This document shows positions 1-9,009 of a stretch of 64,000 nucleotides of DNA, piece after piece. Made by a program: the position numbers and the translations under genes. Source of the DNA: Aquiluna sp. Lineage in GTDB: Bacteria > Actinomycetota > Actinomycetes > Actinomycetales > Microbacteriaceae. Below the pieces are notes generated by a model. The model was not told the origin of the DNA, did not search any database, and was given only the letters and a program-made list of their open reading frames with translations. Numbering within the stretch: the first letter of the stretch is position 1; each line of letters starts with the position of its first letter. Location of the stretch: positions 101,617 to 165,616 of the forward strand of contig JAFMHN010000001.1 of NCBI GenBank assembly GCA_017854485.1, in the 5' to 3' direction.

Positions 1-58
1 GGGTACGTCTCAAGTTGTAGATCAGCTCTTCATTAGTCAGGTAACTGGGCGAGCCTGA
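1..58 (+). CDS. possible 3' end of an upstream gene
   Basis: One plus-strand frame is open from the window edge to a TGA at 56-58 and would encode about 18 C-terminal residues. The other two plus frames stop within it. It is too short to assign to a family. A minus-strand frame is also open here, but it lacks a start codon near its upstream end, so a plus-strand gene end is slightly preferred. Confidence 0.25.
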   Translation, partial: GTSQVVDQLFISQVTGRA

Positions 59-81
59 AGGGGTTTGGGGCGATTCGCAGC

Positions 82-87
82 TAGTTT
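82..87 (+). promoter_or_regulatory. -10 element for DUF3000-rnd (leaderless)
   Basis: TAGTTT lies 7 nt before the GTG start at 95, so transcription should begin at or next to the start codon. No Shine-Dalgarno (SD) sequence is present. Confidence 0.5.
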
Positions 88-94
88 TTGAGAT

Positions 95-655
95 GTGGAA
101 CTAGACCTCAAAAACATCTCAGCGCCCTTTGCTGCAATGCTTGAACCCCTGAGCACCCTGGCTGGGCGAAAAGAGATTGAACTTACTCAAATACCGTCGC
201 CGAAGGGAATCGCACCCGAGTCGGTTGCCATATCAGCTGAGATAGTCCACGAAACAGCTTCAGACCATGGAGTCTCCAGGCTTGTGTTCTGCCGCGACCC
301 GGAAATTCCTGAGGGCTGGAACTCTGAATACAGAGTCATCGGTTACGCGAAGTCACCCATTGAACTTGAGATGGCAAAGGATGACTACACAGCGGCACTG
401 CCGTGGGAATGGCTGAAAGATGCCCTTCGAAACGGCAGAGCGAGCTTTGCCAATGAAGCCGGCACCACCACCACGGTTATCTCAACCGGCCACGGCTCAC
501 TAATTGGCCAACCGCAGCACGCGGAGCTTGAAATACGAGCCAGCTGGACTCCTACCAGCATGGACCTTGCTCCTCATGTGATTGCTTGGACTGAGTTGTT
601 GGCCCTTATTTCTGGGTTACCCCCAGCCGACACAAACGTTACGAGAATTAGTTGA
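95..655 (+). CDS. DUF3000 domain-containing protein
   Basis: This 186-residue soluble protein matches the actinobacterial DUF3000 family over its whole length. An N-terminal conserved segment is followed by a Trp-containing middle (PWEW near residue 104) and a C-terminal helix. The biochemical role of the family is unknown. The GTG start at 95 is chosen because a -10 hexamer lies 7 nt upstream. The stop overlaps the TTG start of rnd by 4 nt (TTGA), which implies translational coupling. The DUF3000-rnd pairing next to dxs is conserved in actinobacteria, so a role linked to RNA or cell housekeeping is possible but unproven. Confidence 0.85.
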   Translation: MELDLKNISAPFAAMLEPLSTLAGRKEIELTQIPSPKGIAPESVAISAEIVHETASDHGVSRLVFCRDPEIPEGWNSEYRVIGYAKSPIELEMAKDDYTAALPWEWLKDALRNGRASFANEAGTTTTVISTGHGSLIGQPQHAELEIRASWTPTSMDLAPHVIAWTELLALISGLPPADTNVTRIS

Positions 656-1851
656 AGCTTGAAGCCCCACGCCGCCAAGTAGAAATAGTCCAAGACCAAA
701 ATGGTCTGGATTTGCTTCTTGTTGAGCTAGAGAGAAATACTGAGACTCTTGCCATCGACACCGAGCGAGCCAGCGGGTTTCGCTACTCCCAGCGGGCCTA
801 CCTGATTCAAGTCGGCCTTGCGGACGGGGGCATATTCTTGATCGACCCGATAGCTTTGAATGAAGTTGAGCCTGACTGGAACAACAGGGTTGCCCCTGAA
901 CTAAATTCCAAGGCCTGGCTGCTACACGCTGCCACTCAGGACATGCCCTGCCTGCAAGAGCTAGGCTTTCAAAGCGACCACATCATTGACACCGAGCTCG
1001 CCTCAAGACTTGCTGGCTTTCAGAGGGTCGGCCTTGGCGCGATGGTTGAGGAATTGTTGAGCCTGGAGCTGGCAAAGGAACACTCTGCAGCCGACTGGTC
1101 ACTGCGGCCATTTGGCGACGAGATGCTCACTTATGCGGCCCTCGATGTAGACGTCCTGCACGACCTCTGGGCTTCTATCAGTCAGTCTTTGATTGAACAG
1201 GGCAAAATGGAATGGGCCGAGCAGGAGTTTGCCGCCCTACAGAATTTCCAACCAAAGCCAACCCCGGAAGAGCCATGGCGCAATCTGCCCGGTCTATCGA
1301 GAGTCAAGGACATTTCCAAGCTAAAGGCGGCAGCTGCTCTGTGGTTGGTGCGAGATGAGATCGCGAGAACTACAGACATAGCACCTGGGCGTCTGATCCC
1401 AGACAGGTCGATCATGGCCGCGATTGACAAGGTGCCAAGATCCAAGCAAGAGCTTGCACAAAACAAGGCGTTCCAGGGCAGAGCATCGCGTTCAAAACTG
1501 GACACCTGGTGGCAGGCAATTTCTGATTCGGGTGGACTTGAAATAGCGGAATCCGCACCGAATACTGGAGCCATCCCCCATCACAAGAACTGGGAGCGTC
1601 GCTTCCCACAGGCGCATCTTCGACTGAAATTCACCAGAGAGACACTAGTTGCTCGCGCAGAAGAGCTGTCGCTCCCGGTGGAGAACCTACTGACTCCAGA
1701 TTTCCTTCGGAGAGTCTGCTTTGAGCCAGCTGGCGATGTCAGGTCGCAACTCGCCGAACTCGGCGCCAGGCCATGGCAGCTAGACCAAGTGGTCCCGCTT
1801 ATAGAAGCGGGTCTTGCGTTAGCTGGTCCTGAGATTGAGAAGCTTCGATAG
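652..1851 (+). CDS. rnd: ribonuclease D-like 3'-5' exonuclease with HRDC domain
   Basis: A 399-residue DEDD-family 3'-5' exonuclease. Exo I carries the metal ligands D36 and E38 (AIDTE). Exo II lies at the LLHAATQD segment. Exo III is the YAALDVD segment (Y...D). An HRDC helical domain follows around residues 215-295 (ARTTDIAPGRLIPD). RNase D enzymes trim 3' ends of tRNA precursors and other stable RNA. Translation starts at a TTG overlapping the DUF3000 stop. The gene converges on dxs and their 3' ends overlap by 53 bp, so the last 17 codons are antisense to dxs. Family assignment is firm; the exact RNA substrate is inferred. Confidence 0.92.
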   Translation: MKLEAPRRQVEIVQDQNGLDLLLVELERNTETLAIDTERASGFRYSQRAYLIQVGLADGGIFLIDPIALNEVEPDWNNRVAPELNSKAWLLHAATQDMPCLQELGFQSDHIIDTELASRLAGFQRVGLGAMVEELLSLELAKEHSAADWSLRPFGDEMLTYAALDVDVLHDLWASISQSLIEQGKMEWAEQEFAALQNFQPKPTPEEPWRNLPGLSRVKDISKLKAAAALWLVRDEIARTTDIAPGRLIPDRSIMAAIDKVPRSKQELAQNKAFQGRASRSKLDTWWQAISDSGGLEIAESAPNTGAIPHHKNWERRFPQAHLRLKFTRETLVARAEELSLPVENLLTPDFLRRVCFEPAGDVRSQLAELGARPWQLDQVVPLIEAGLALAGPEIEKLR

Positions 1852-3742
1852 TTTTAGCATGCGGGACCTTTGATCCCAGCACCTGAGCAACAATGTCTCT
1901 GGAAATTGCCTTTGCGGTTAGTCCAAGACGCTCCAGGATCTCATTACGTTCGGCGTGCTCTAAGAACTCGGCCGGCACTCCAACTTCACTCAGCGCGGTA
2001 TCAACCTCGTGGGCACGTAGCTCCTGACGAACTCGGGAACCAAACCCTCCGGTCTTTAGCCCATCCTCAATAGTCACAACCAACCTGTGGTCACGAGCCA
2101 TTGCGATCAGGTCTACGTTTACCGGCAAAATCCAGCGCGGATCAACTACCGTCGCTCCAATGCCCTGGCTTGCCAACAACTCAGCCACCTCAATGGCCGT
2201 GGCGGCAAAAGATCCAACGCCAATTATCAGCACATCCTTGCTTGCCGACTGCTTCAGGATGTCCACGCCGTTATCGGTTGCAGCAAGAGCCTCGATAGTA
2301 GCGGCCACCTTGCCCTTCGGGAAGCGAATCACACTTGGCGCATTGACAATCTCGATCGATTCCCTGAGAAGCGCCTCGAGAGTTTTCTGATCTCTGGGAG
2401 CAGAGATGTGAATGCCTGGAACCATCTGCAATAGCGGTAGGTCCCAGACTCCATGGTGAGAAGCACCGTCCGGTCCGGTAATGCCAGACCTGTCCAACAC
2501 GAATGTCACTCCAGCCTTATGCAACGCAACGTCCATTAGCACCTGGTCAAAGGCTCTAGAGATAAACGTGGAGTAGATGGCAACCACTGGATGCAAACCA
2601 CCAAAGGCCATGCCAGCTGCTGCAGCGACAGCGTGTTGCTCGGCAATACCAACATCAAAAACCCGATCTGGGAAGGCGTCTGCGAACTTATCCAGCCCAA
2701 CCGGAATTTTCATGGCCCCGGTTATGCCAACGACATTGGTGTTTGCTCTGGCGATTCGAACAATTTCATCCGAAAATACGTCGGTCCAACTTGTTCCAGC
2801 TGAACCGGGAACAGGAAGGCCGGACTCGGGGTCGATCTTCCCGACCGCGTGAAATTGGTCCGCCTGGTCCTGTAGAGCTGGAGTGTAGCCACGACCTTTT
2901 TGGGTAATTGCGTGGACTACGGACGGGCCATCGTATTCCTTGGCCCTCAATAGCGCGGATTCCAATGCTTCTAGGTCATGGCCGTCGACTGGGCCAAAAT
3001 ACTTTATGTCTAAGTTCGGAAAGATGCCGCCAAACTCTCTGTGCCTAAACAGTGTCCGTAGCCCCGCATGAACGGAATCAAAAATTGCCCTTCCAAAGGC
3101 GCCGAACTTATAAAAAATCTTTCGGGACACCAGGTAACCGGCCTTGTAGGCCGAGTTCGACCGAATGGCCTCGAACCTTCTGGCCATCCCACCCATAGTC
3201 GGTGCGTACGATCTACCGTTGTCATTCACGACAATCACCAGATTGCGGTCGTTATCGTCGGTGATGTTGTTCAGGGCTTCCCATGACATCCCACCGGTCA
3301 GTGCACCATCGCCAATCACGGCTACAACGTGTCTATCAAGCTGACCAGTGGCCTTGTAGGCCCGTGAAATGCCATCTGCCCAGCTAAGCGATGAAGACGC
3401 GTGTGATGACTCCACAATGTCATGAACGGACTCGGAACGCTGTGGGTAGCCGGCTATGCCATCCTTCTGCCGCAGAGTTGACAGGTCCTTGCGACCCGTC
3501 AATAGCTTGTGCACATAGCTTTGGTGACCGGTGTCAAAAATGATCGAATCGGTTGGAGAGTCGAAAACTCGATGCAACGCAACGGTGATCTCAACCACAC
3601 CTAGGTTCGGCCCCAAGTGGCCGCCGGTCTTCGATACCGAAGTGACCAGATGATCCCTAATCTCTTGGCAAAGCCCATTCAGCTGGACTGCATCAAGAGC
3701 TTGCAGGTCTGCCGGTGACTCAATCTTTCCCAGTTCGCTCAT
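1799..3742 (-). CDS. dxs: 1-deoxy-D-xylulose-5-phosphate synthase
   Basis: Condenses pyruvate with glyceraldehyde 3-phosphate using thiamine diphosphate, the first step of the MEP isoprenoid pathway. At 647 residues it is close to the usual length. The ThDP-binding signature GDGALTGGMSWEALNN, the N-terminal TGHQSYVHK segment and the GPDGASHHG segment of the pyrimidine-binding domain are all present, followed by a transketolase C-terminal domain. The ATG start is 33 bp downstream of the acnA stop on the same strand, so dxs is probably the last gene of the dut-DUF3710-DUF3159-acnA-dxs unit. No strong SD is visible. Its 3' end overlaps that of rnd by 53 bp. Confidence 0.97.
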   Translation of the reverse strand: MSELGKIESPADLQALDAVQLNGLCQEIRDHLVTSVSKTGGHLGPNLGVVEITVALHRVFDSPTDSIIFDTGHQSYVHKLLTGRKDLSTLRQKDGIAGYPQRSESVHDIVESSHASSSLSWADGISRAYKATGQLDRHVVAVIGDGALTGGMSWEALNNITDDNDRNLVIVVNDNGRSYAPTMGGMARRFEAIRSNSAYKAGYLVSRKIFYKFGAFGRAIFDSVHAGLRTLFRHREFGGIFPNLDIKYFGPVDGHDLEALESALLRAKEYDGPSVVHAITQKGRGYTPALQDQADQFHAVGKIDPESGLPVPGSAGTSWTDVFSDEIVRIARANTNVVGITGAMKIPVGLDKFADAFPDRVFDVGIAEQHAVAAAAGMAFGGLHPVVAIYSTFISRAFDQVLMDVALHKAGVTFVLDRSGITGPDGASHHGVWDLPLLQMVPGIHISAPRDQKTLEALLRESIEIVNAPSVIRFPKGKVAATIEALAATDNGVDILKQSASKDVLIIGVGSFAATAIEVAELLASQGIGATVVDPRWILPVNVDLIAMARDHRLVVTIEDGLKTGGFGSRVRQELRAHEVDTALSEVGVPAEFLEHAERNEILERLGLTAKAISRDIVAQVLGSKVPHAKTIEASQSQDQLTQDPLL

Positions 3743-3775
3743 TGCATACCCAACAGCTAAACCAGTCCACTATTC

Positions 3776-6448
3776 CTAGGCAACCAGTGAGCGCAGCACG
3801 TACTGCAAAATGCCGCCATTGCGATAGTAGTCAGCCTCACCCGGTGTGTCGATTCGCACAACCGCGTCGAACTCAACCGGGCTCTTGCCAGCCGCGCTGT
3901 GAGCCGAAGCGGTGGCTACAACCCTCACGGTTGAAGGGATAACACCATCATTGAGTGCTTCAATTCCGGTGACATCAAACACCTCAGTGCCATCCAATCC
4001 CAGAGATTCAGCTGTCACGCCTGCTGGATATTGCAGTGGCAAGACACCCATTCCAATCAGGTTGCTTCGGTGAATACGCTCGAAACTTTCCGCGATAACA
4101 ACTCGAATGCCAAGCAGGCTAGTTCCCTTGGCGGCCCAGTCTCTAGATGAACCAGAACCGTACTCTTTACCGGCGAGCGCCACCAGTGGTGTGCCCTCGG
4201 CCTGGTAAGCCTCAGACGCATCAAAGATGAAGCTCTGCTCGCCCGCGCTGGTCGTGAAGTTGCGGGTGTAGCTTCCCTCAACGTCTGTCAACAGCTGGTT
4301 CCTGAGTCTGATGTTTGCGAACGTACCGCGAATCATGATCTCGTGGTTTCCGCGCCTAGAACCATAGGAGTTGAAGTCGACACGACTAACACCCTTGGCA
4401 CTCAAGTAAGCACCGGCTGGAGAGTCAGCCTTGATGGCGCCGGCCGGAGAAATGTGGTCGGTGGTCACCGAGTCGCCTAGCTTCACAAGCACCCTTGCGC
4501 CGTGAACATCCTTCACGGGGTCCGGCGTCATGGTCATTCCCTCGAAGTAGGGCGGCTTCTTTACGTAGGTAGAGGCATCATCCCATTCGAACAAGGCACC
4601 CTTAGGCGTTGGAAGCGACTTCCAGCGCTCATCCCCATCGAAAACAGATGCGTACTGAGAGGTAAACATCTCGGAATTAATCGAAGAGTCAATCGTGCTC
4701 TGAACTTCGGCCGGAGTTGGCCAAATGTCTCTAAGGAACACTTCCTGGCCCTGCTGGTCCTGTCCGAGCGGCTCGGTCTCGAAATCGAAGTCCATGGTTC
4801 CGGCAAGAGCATATGCAATTACCAGCGGCGGCGAAGCCAGGTAATTCATCTTCACATCAGGGTTAATTCGACCCTCGAAGTTTCGGTTTCCACTAAGCAC
4901 GGCCGTGACAGCTAGGTCGCCCTCATTCACTGCCGCAGAGATCTCCTCGGCAAGTGGCCCGGAATTTCCAATACAGGTGGTACATCCGTAGCCAACAAGG
5001 TCAAAACCTAGGTCGTTCAGGGACTCGGTGAGCCCGGCCTTCTTGTAATACTCAGTTACAACCTTGGATCCCGGCGCCAGCGAAGTCTTTACCCATGGCT
5101 TTGAGTGCAGGCCCTTCTCGACAGCATTCCTGGCAAGCAATCCAGCCGCAAGCATTACCGAAGGGTTTGAGGTGTTGGTACAAGAGGTGATAGATGCAAT
5201 CGTCACGGCTCCGTGGTCGAGCTGGTAGTCCTTACCCTTCACCGGTACTGGAGCGCTTAGGCTCGGCGCGTAGTTCTTGAGGTCTTGCTCAAAAGTTGCC
5301 TTGCTAGCGCTGAGCTCGACTCGGTCCTGAGGTCGCTTGGGTCCTGCGATCGAGGGCACAACGGTGGAAAGATCAAGCTCGAGATACTCGCTGTAATTGG
5401 GTTCGATGCTGGCATCGTGCCAAAGGCCCTGGGCCTTGCAGTATGCCTCCACCAAATCAATCTGCTCTTGGCTTCTACCGGTGACACGCAGGTAATCGAG
5501 AGTGATCTCGTCAATTGGGAAGATCGCCACGGTTGAACCAAACTCCGGCGACATGTTTCCGATTGTCGCTCTGTTGGCAAGTGGAACCCTGGAGACACCG
5601 TCGCCATAGAACTCAACGAACTTGCCGACAACGCCGTGCTTACGAAGCTGCTCGGTGATCGTCAGCACGACATCGGTAGCAGTAGCACCTGTAGGAATTT
5701 CGCCAGTGAGCTTGAACCCGACAACCTTAGGAATCAACATGGAAACTGGCTGGCCAAGCATTGCAGCCTCGGCCTCGATGCCACCGACACCCCAACCAAG
5801 AACGCCCAGTCCATTGACCATCGTTGTGTGGGAGTCAGTACCGACGCAGCTGTCCGGATAGGCCAGCAGTTCGCCGTCTACCTCTTTGGCCATGATTGTC
5901 CTGGCCAGGTACTCTATGTTCACCTGGTGCACGATTCCAGTTCCTGGAGGAACTACCCGGAAGTTGTCAAAAGCGGTTTGGCCCCACCTGAGGAATTGAT
6001 AGCGTTCGCCATTTCTCTGGTACTCAAACTCAACGTTTCTTTCAGCGGCGTCGGGAGAACCAGAGACATCAATCACAACGCTGTGGTCAATCACCATTTC
6101 GGCCGGGGCCAGCGGGTTGATCTTTTGAGGGTCTCCTCCAAGCTCCTGAACTGCTTCGCGCATAGTGGCAAGGTCCACGATGCAGGGAACACCGGTGAAG
6201 TCCTGCATGATTACTCGTGCCGGACTGAACTGAATCTCAGTGTCTGGCTCCGCCTTTGGGTCCCAGTTGACTAGTGCGTCAACATGGGCCTGAGTCACAT
6301 TCTGGTCATCGCGAGTTCGAAGCATGTTCTCGAGCAGAATCTTCAGGCTGTAGGGAAGCTTGTCGACGTTCAGATTCGCCATCGAAAAGTACTTATAGGT
6401 CTTGGACCCGGCGGTGAGATTGCTTGCAGATGTGAGACTTTGTGACAT
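3776..6448 (-). CDS. acnA: aconitate hydratase A
   Basis: An 890-residue aconitase of the AcnA/IRP type that isomerises citrate to isocitrate in the TCA cycle. The three [4Fe-4S] cluster cysteines lie in [12 protein letters not shown] and [12 protein letters not shown]. The swivel domain with the [10 protein letters not shown] signature occupies the C-terminal quarter. Start: ATG at 6448 with a strong SD (AAGGAG) 9 nt upstream. It lies 21 bp after DUF3159 and 33 bp before dxs, all on the minus strand, consistent with one transcription unit. Loss of its Fe-S cluster would make it iron- and oxidant-sensitive, as is general for the family. Confidence 0.98.
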   Translation of the reverse strand: MSQSLTSASNLTAGSKTYKYFSMANLNVDKLPYSLKILLENMLRTRDDQNVTQAHVDALVNWDPKAEPDTEIQFSPARVIMQDFTGVPCIVDLATMREAVQELGGDPQKINPLAPAEMVIDHSVVIDVSGSPDAAERNVEFEYQRNGERYQFLRWGQTAFDNFRVVPPGTGIVHQVNIEYLARTIMAKEVDGELLAYPDSCVGTDSHTTMVNGLGVLGWGVGGIEAEAAMLGQPVSMLIPKVVGFKLTGEIPTGATATDVVLTITEQLRKHGVVGKFVEFYGDGVSRVPLANRATIGNMSPEFGSTVAIFPIDEITLDYLRVTGRSQEQIDLVEAYCKAQGLWHDASIEPNYSEYLELDLSTVVPSIAGPKRPQDRVELSASKATFEQDLKNYAPSLSAPVPVKGKDYQLDHGAVTIASITSCTNTSNPSVMLAAGLLARNAVEKGLHSKPWVKTSLAPGSKVVTEYYKKAGLTESLNDLGFDLVGYGCTTCIGNSGPLAEEISAAVNEGDLAVTAVLSGNRNFEGRINPDVKMNYLASPPLVIAYALAGTMDFDFETEPLGQDQQGQEVFLRDIWPTPAEVQSTIDSSINSEMFTSQYASVFDGDERWKSLPTPKGALFEWDDASTYVKKPPYFEGMTMTPDPVKDVHGARVLVKLGDSVTTDHISPAGAIKADSPAGAYLSAKGVSRVDFNSYGSRRGNHEIMIRGTFANIRLRNQLLTDVEGSYTRNFTTSAGEQSFIFDASEAYQAEGTPLVALAGKEYGSGSSRDWAAKGTSLLGIRVVIAESFERIHRSNLIGMGVLPLQYPAGVTAESLGLDGTEVFDVTGIEALNDGVIPSTVRVVATASAHSAAGKSPVEFDAVVRIDTPGEADYYRNGGILQYVLRSLVA

Positions 6449-6469
6449 GTAGGTGAACTCCTTGAAGAT

Positions 6470-7144
6470 TTACCTGTCTAATCTACCCTCTATCGGGTCC
6501 GCAATTCGCTTTAGCAAGATCCAAGTCAGCGCTAAAAGCGCAGCGTAGGCAGGAGCGCCCATCACTACCCTTGAAAACGCGAGCAATTCCACCTGGTCAG
6601 AAAAATACAGTGGCAGCTGCACTGCCAGCCTTAGGCTGAAGAATCCGACCCATAGCAGAGTCACGGTTCTTACTCGCGAGAACACAGTCTTGCGCCCGCG
6701 CCAATCGGCAACGCCAAACAGAAGCTGAACCAAATAACCCATGACCGGACGGCCAATCAGAACAGAAACCAACATCAGAAATCCGTAGACCGCGTTGGTG
6801 ATAAAACCTGGCACGAAATAGTCAGCTGCTTGGCCACCGTCACGAAGCGCAAGAAATGCAGCGAAGGCGATAGCGGCCGCGCCAACACCGGCCTGCATCA
6901 CCGACTTGCGTTGCCCCAATCTCAAGGCGATAAAGAAGGCCGAACTGGTTGCCGCCACCGCTACGGCGGCAACTGGCTCCTTGGTGATTCCAAAGATTAT
7001 TGAAAACAGAGTTGCAGGCAGAATCGCCTCTGCAATGCCCAGCGGTCCGCCAATTCCTGCAATCAGTGACTTGCGACTTAAGTCGTATCCGTCCTGGCCC
7101 TTTTCAAGGCCGAGACGACGTGCTACGTCCTCTGGGTTACTCAA
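6470..7144 (-). CDS. DUF3159 integral membrane protein
   Basis: A 224-residue hydrophobic protein of the actinobacterial DUF3159 family. An N-terminal cytosolic segment of about 20 residues is followed by the conserved IAGIGGPLGIAEAILP stretch and about five or six predicted membrane spans, ending in a short basic tail. Function is not established. Some relatives sit beside DUF3710 and dut in many actinobacteria, as here. The TTG start overlaps the TGA stop of DUF3710 by 4 nt (TTGA), so translation is coupled. It is 21 bp upstream of acnA. Confidence 0.85.
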   Translation of the reverse strand: MSNPEDVARRLGLEKGQDGYDLSRKSLIAGIGGPLGIAEAILPATLFSIIFGITKEPVAAVAVAATSSAFFIALRLGQRKSVMQAGVGAAAIAFAAFLALRDGGQAADYFVPGFITNAVYGFLMLVSVLIGRPVMGYLVQLLFGVADWRGRKTVFSRVRTVTLLWVGFFSLRLAVQLPLYFSDQVELLAFSRVVMGAPAYAALLALTWILLKRIADPIEGRLDR

Positions 7145-7704
7145 GCCTCTTGCCCGCTCACAGGAAGGCGAAGTGGCAGCAGCTCGCCCGGAGGCATTGC
7201 GATGTCCCCGCGGTTTACGGCCGTTGCACGGAATACCTGGACAAGTTTTTGGTAGACCTCTTCATCAATTGAGGCCGCTGAAACAACGCCGCGCAGAAAC
7301 CACCTGGGGCCATCTACTCCAAGAAACCTTGTTGGTCGAATGACCTTGTTGTCACCAGAAACAGCGGGGACAACTCCACGAAGTTCAATACCGACTGGAC
7401 CGGCGTATTGCTCAACTTTTCCGCCCTGGCCTGCCACGGACTTCTCTAGAGACTCCATCGTGGGCTGCCATAGGCCATCGGTCTTGGTAGCAGCGAAAGC
7501 CTGCAGCTGCAATCTATGCCCCTGAATCTCAACTGTGAGGGCCATCACTCGTTTGCTGGCCTCGTCGATGTCGGCGCGAATCTGCATTTCCTGGCGCGGG
7601 GCCAGCCGGATAGATCCAAAGTCCAAATATGGCGTTAGTACGCCCACTTCGCTGATGTCGAAGGGACCGCCTGTGATGCGGTCCTCTGGTGCTAGCTTTT
7701 CCAT
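7141..7704 (-). CDS. DUF3710 domain-containing protein
   Basis: A 187-residue soluble protein of the DUF3710 family. Recognisable features are the GPFD(I/V)SE opening, the ROL-like EIRADID segment, and a C-terminal block with GPRWFLRGVV and MPPGELLPL. No catalytic motif is evident and the function is unknown. The ATG start follows the dut TAG stop with no intervening base, and its own stop overlaps the DUF3159 start. This fixed dut-DUF3710-DUF3159 order is typical of actinobacteria. Confidence 0.88.
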   Translation of the reverse strand: MEKLAPEDRITGGPFDISEVGVLTPYLDFGSIRLAPRQEMQIRADIDEASKRVMALTVEIQGHRLQLQAFAATKTDGLWQPTMESLEKSVAGQGGKVEQYAGPVGIELRGVVPAVSGDNKVIRPTRFLGVDGPRWFLRGVVSAASIDEEVYQKLVQVFRATAVNRGDIAMPPGELLPLRLPVSGQEA

Positions 7705-8136
7705 CTAATTCCTGCCGCTCGAACCAAAACCAGTTTCACCGCGACTTGACTCGGGCAGAGTCGTCACCTGGATAAACCTCGCACGCTCAACGCGCTGAAA
7801 CAGAATCTGGGCGATCCGGTCGCCCACCAAAACCTGAAATGGTTCAGAAGATGTATTCAACAGGGTGACCATGATTTCTCCGCGGTAGCCTGCGTCCACG
7901 GTTCCCGGGGCATTCAGCACCGTAATACCGTGCTTGGCTGCCAGACCGCTCCTGGGGTGAACTAGGCCCACTACGCCGTCAGGCATAGCGATGGAAACAC
8001 CGGTTTTTACAAGGGCCCTGCCACCGGGCTCAATTTCAAGCGCTTCGGTGGAGCGCAGGTCAGCCCCTGCGTCGCCCGGCTTGGCATAAACCGGGGCGAA
8101 GCCTTCTTCGGCAATCAGTAATACTTCTAAATCCAC
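7705..8136 (-). CDS. dut: deoxyuridine 5'-triphosphate nucleotidohydrolase (dUTPase)
   Basis: Hydrolyses dUTP to dUMP and pyrophosphate, keeping uracil out of DNA and feeding dTMP synthesis. The five trimeric dUTPase motifs are visible: AGADLRS, PRSGLAAKHG, NAPGTVDAGYRGEI, GDRIAQ(I)LF, and the C-terminal RGETGFGSSG that closes the active site. The frame is open upstream to 8259, but that part overlaps the divergent DUF3093 gene and shows no family similarity. The GTG at 8136 gives 143 residues, the normal family length, and sits 11 nt after a minus-strand -10 (TAGATT). It heads the run to dxs. Confidence 0.95.
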   Translation of the reverse strand: MDLEVLLIAEEGFAPVYAKPGDAGADLRSTEALEIEPGGRALVKTGVSIAMPDGVVGLVHPRSGLAAKHGITVLNAPGTVDAGYRGEIMVTLLNTSSEPFQVLVGDRIAQILFQRVERARFIQVTTLPESSRGETGFGSSGRN

Positions 8137-8146
8137 TCCTAGAGCG

Positions 8147-8153
8147 TAATCTA
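8147..8153. promoter_or_regulatory. symmetric bidirectional -10 for dut / DUF3093
   Basis: The heptamer TAATCTA reads TAATCT on the plus strand, 6 nt before the DUF3093 ATG, and TAGATT on the minus strand, 11 nt before the dut GTG. Each strand fits TANNNT, and the two hexamers share five base pairs. Confidence 0.5.
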
Positions 8154-8158
8154 TTCTG

Positions 8159-8602
8159 ATGTCCACTTCGTCATATTTTGAACGGTTGCACCCATCCGTT
8201 GGTTTTTTGATCGCCCTAGGCCTGTCAGCTCCGCTGGTGCTGCTCTCAGTGCTCCCCATTTCAGAGGCCTACGCAATTGCGCTGGCGGGAGTTGTTCCCT
8301 TAGCCCTTATTGCACTGTCAGTATTCAGTGCACCAACAATCGAAGTTGATGAGAATCTGTCAGCGGGCAGGATTCGCATTCCGGTAACTGCCCTTGGCAA
8401 CATCGAAGTAATCTCTGGCGATGCACTAAAGCATGAACGAGGTCCAGGACTTAGTCCGGCATCTCAGTTTCTAATCCGTGGGGACATCAAGACCATGGTC
8501 AAGATTCAAGTAGTTGATCCGGCTGACCCAACTTCGTACTTGCTGATCAGCACCAGAAATCCAGAAGCGTTAGCTAGCGCACTCGATGCAAACAGGCCCT
8601 GA
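8159..8602 (+). CDS. DUF3093 membrane protein
   Basis: A 147-residue protein of the DUF3093 family. Two membrane spans lie at about residues 15-32 and 38-55, followed by a cytosolic beta-rich domain (conserved TIEVDENLSAGRIRIPV and a final ISTRNPEALASAL segment). Function is unknown. The divergent dut-DUF3093 arrangement is common in actinobacteria. The ATG is 6 nt after a -10 element, so the transcript is probably leaderless. Its last 33 bp overlap the 3' end of the convergent DUF4193 gene. Confidence 0.85.
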   Translation: MSTSSYFERLHPSVGFLIALGLSAPLVLLSVLPISEAYAIALAGVVPLALIALSVFSAPTIEVDENLSAGRIRIPVTALGNIEVISGDALKHERGPGLSPASQFLIRGDIKTMVKIQVVDPADPTSYLLISTRNPEALASALDANRP

Positions 8603-8851
8603 CCTGGTCTTCGAAGCAAGCTGCGCCTGAGGCTTTACCAAAAAGCAATTTATGCAGGTGAACTCGTTGTCCTGCACTGGGACAACCACTACCTCTAGCT
8701 CTTCGTTGACTACGTCTGGGATCGTAAAGCTGTCTACGTTGTCGACATCGTCGTCGCCGGTGCTCGGCTGTGACGGAATTCTTTCCTTGATGGCATCAAG
8801 AGACTCGGTGTCATCATCGGTTTTGCGTGTTGCATCGTAATCCGTTGCCAT
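8570..8851 (-). CDS. DUF4193 small zinc-ribbon protein
   Basis: A 93-residue acidic protein of the actinobacterial DUF4193 family. It begins MATDYD, has an Asp/Glu-rich middle, and ends in a knuckle pair CINC...CIEC about 20 residues apart, likely a structural zinc site. The ATG at 8851 is preferred over a TTG two codons upstream because it has an AGAGAGG SD about 8 nt away and matches the family's usual start. Function is unknown. It converges on DUF3093. Confidence 0.88.
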   Translation of the reverse strand: MATDYDATRKTDDDTESLDAIKERIPSQPSTGDDDVDNVDSFTIPDVVNEELEVVVVPVQDNEFTCINCFLVKPQAQLASKTRSGPVCIECAS

Positions 8852-8881
8852 GGCCAAGCCTCTCTGTGCGCCTCGGCGTGA

Positions 8882-8935
8882 ACTATGCCTTAGGAAATGG
8901 AATATTGCAAGCTAGGCTCGCCAATTTTCTAGATT
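8882..8935. promoter_or_regulatory. divergent promoter region for DUF4193 and sepH
   Basis: The self-complementary hexamer TTGCAA (8905-8910) can serve as -35 on both strands. On the minus strand a 17-bp spacer leads to CATAGT (8887-8882). On the plus strand a 19-bp spacer leads to TAGATT (8930-8935). The remaining 70 bp up to sepH hold no other obvious element. Confidence 0.35.
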
Positions 8936-9009
8936 GTCATAGCTAACTCACCGATGGAAATAACTCAACAACCAAGACAACCTGACACACTTTAGACAAG
9001 GAGGCGACG

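Noticed and set aside
5636..6274. A 212-codon plus-strand open frame inside acnA
   Set aside because: It is antisense to the well-conserved aconitase coding sequence, shows no recognisable family, and has no promoter or SD.
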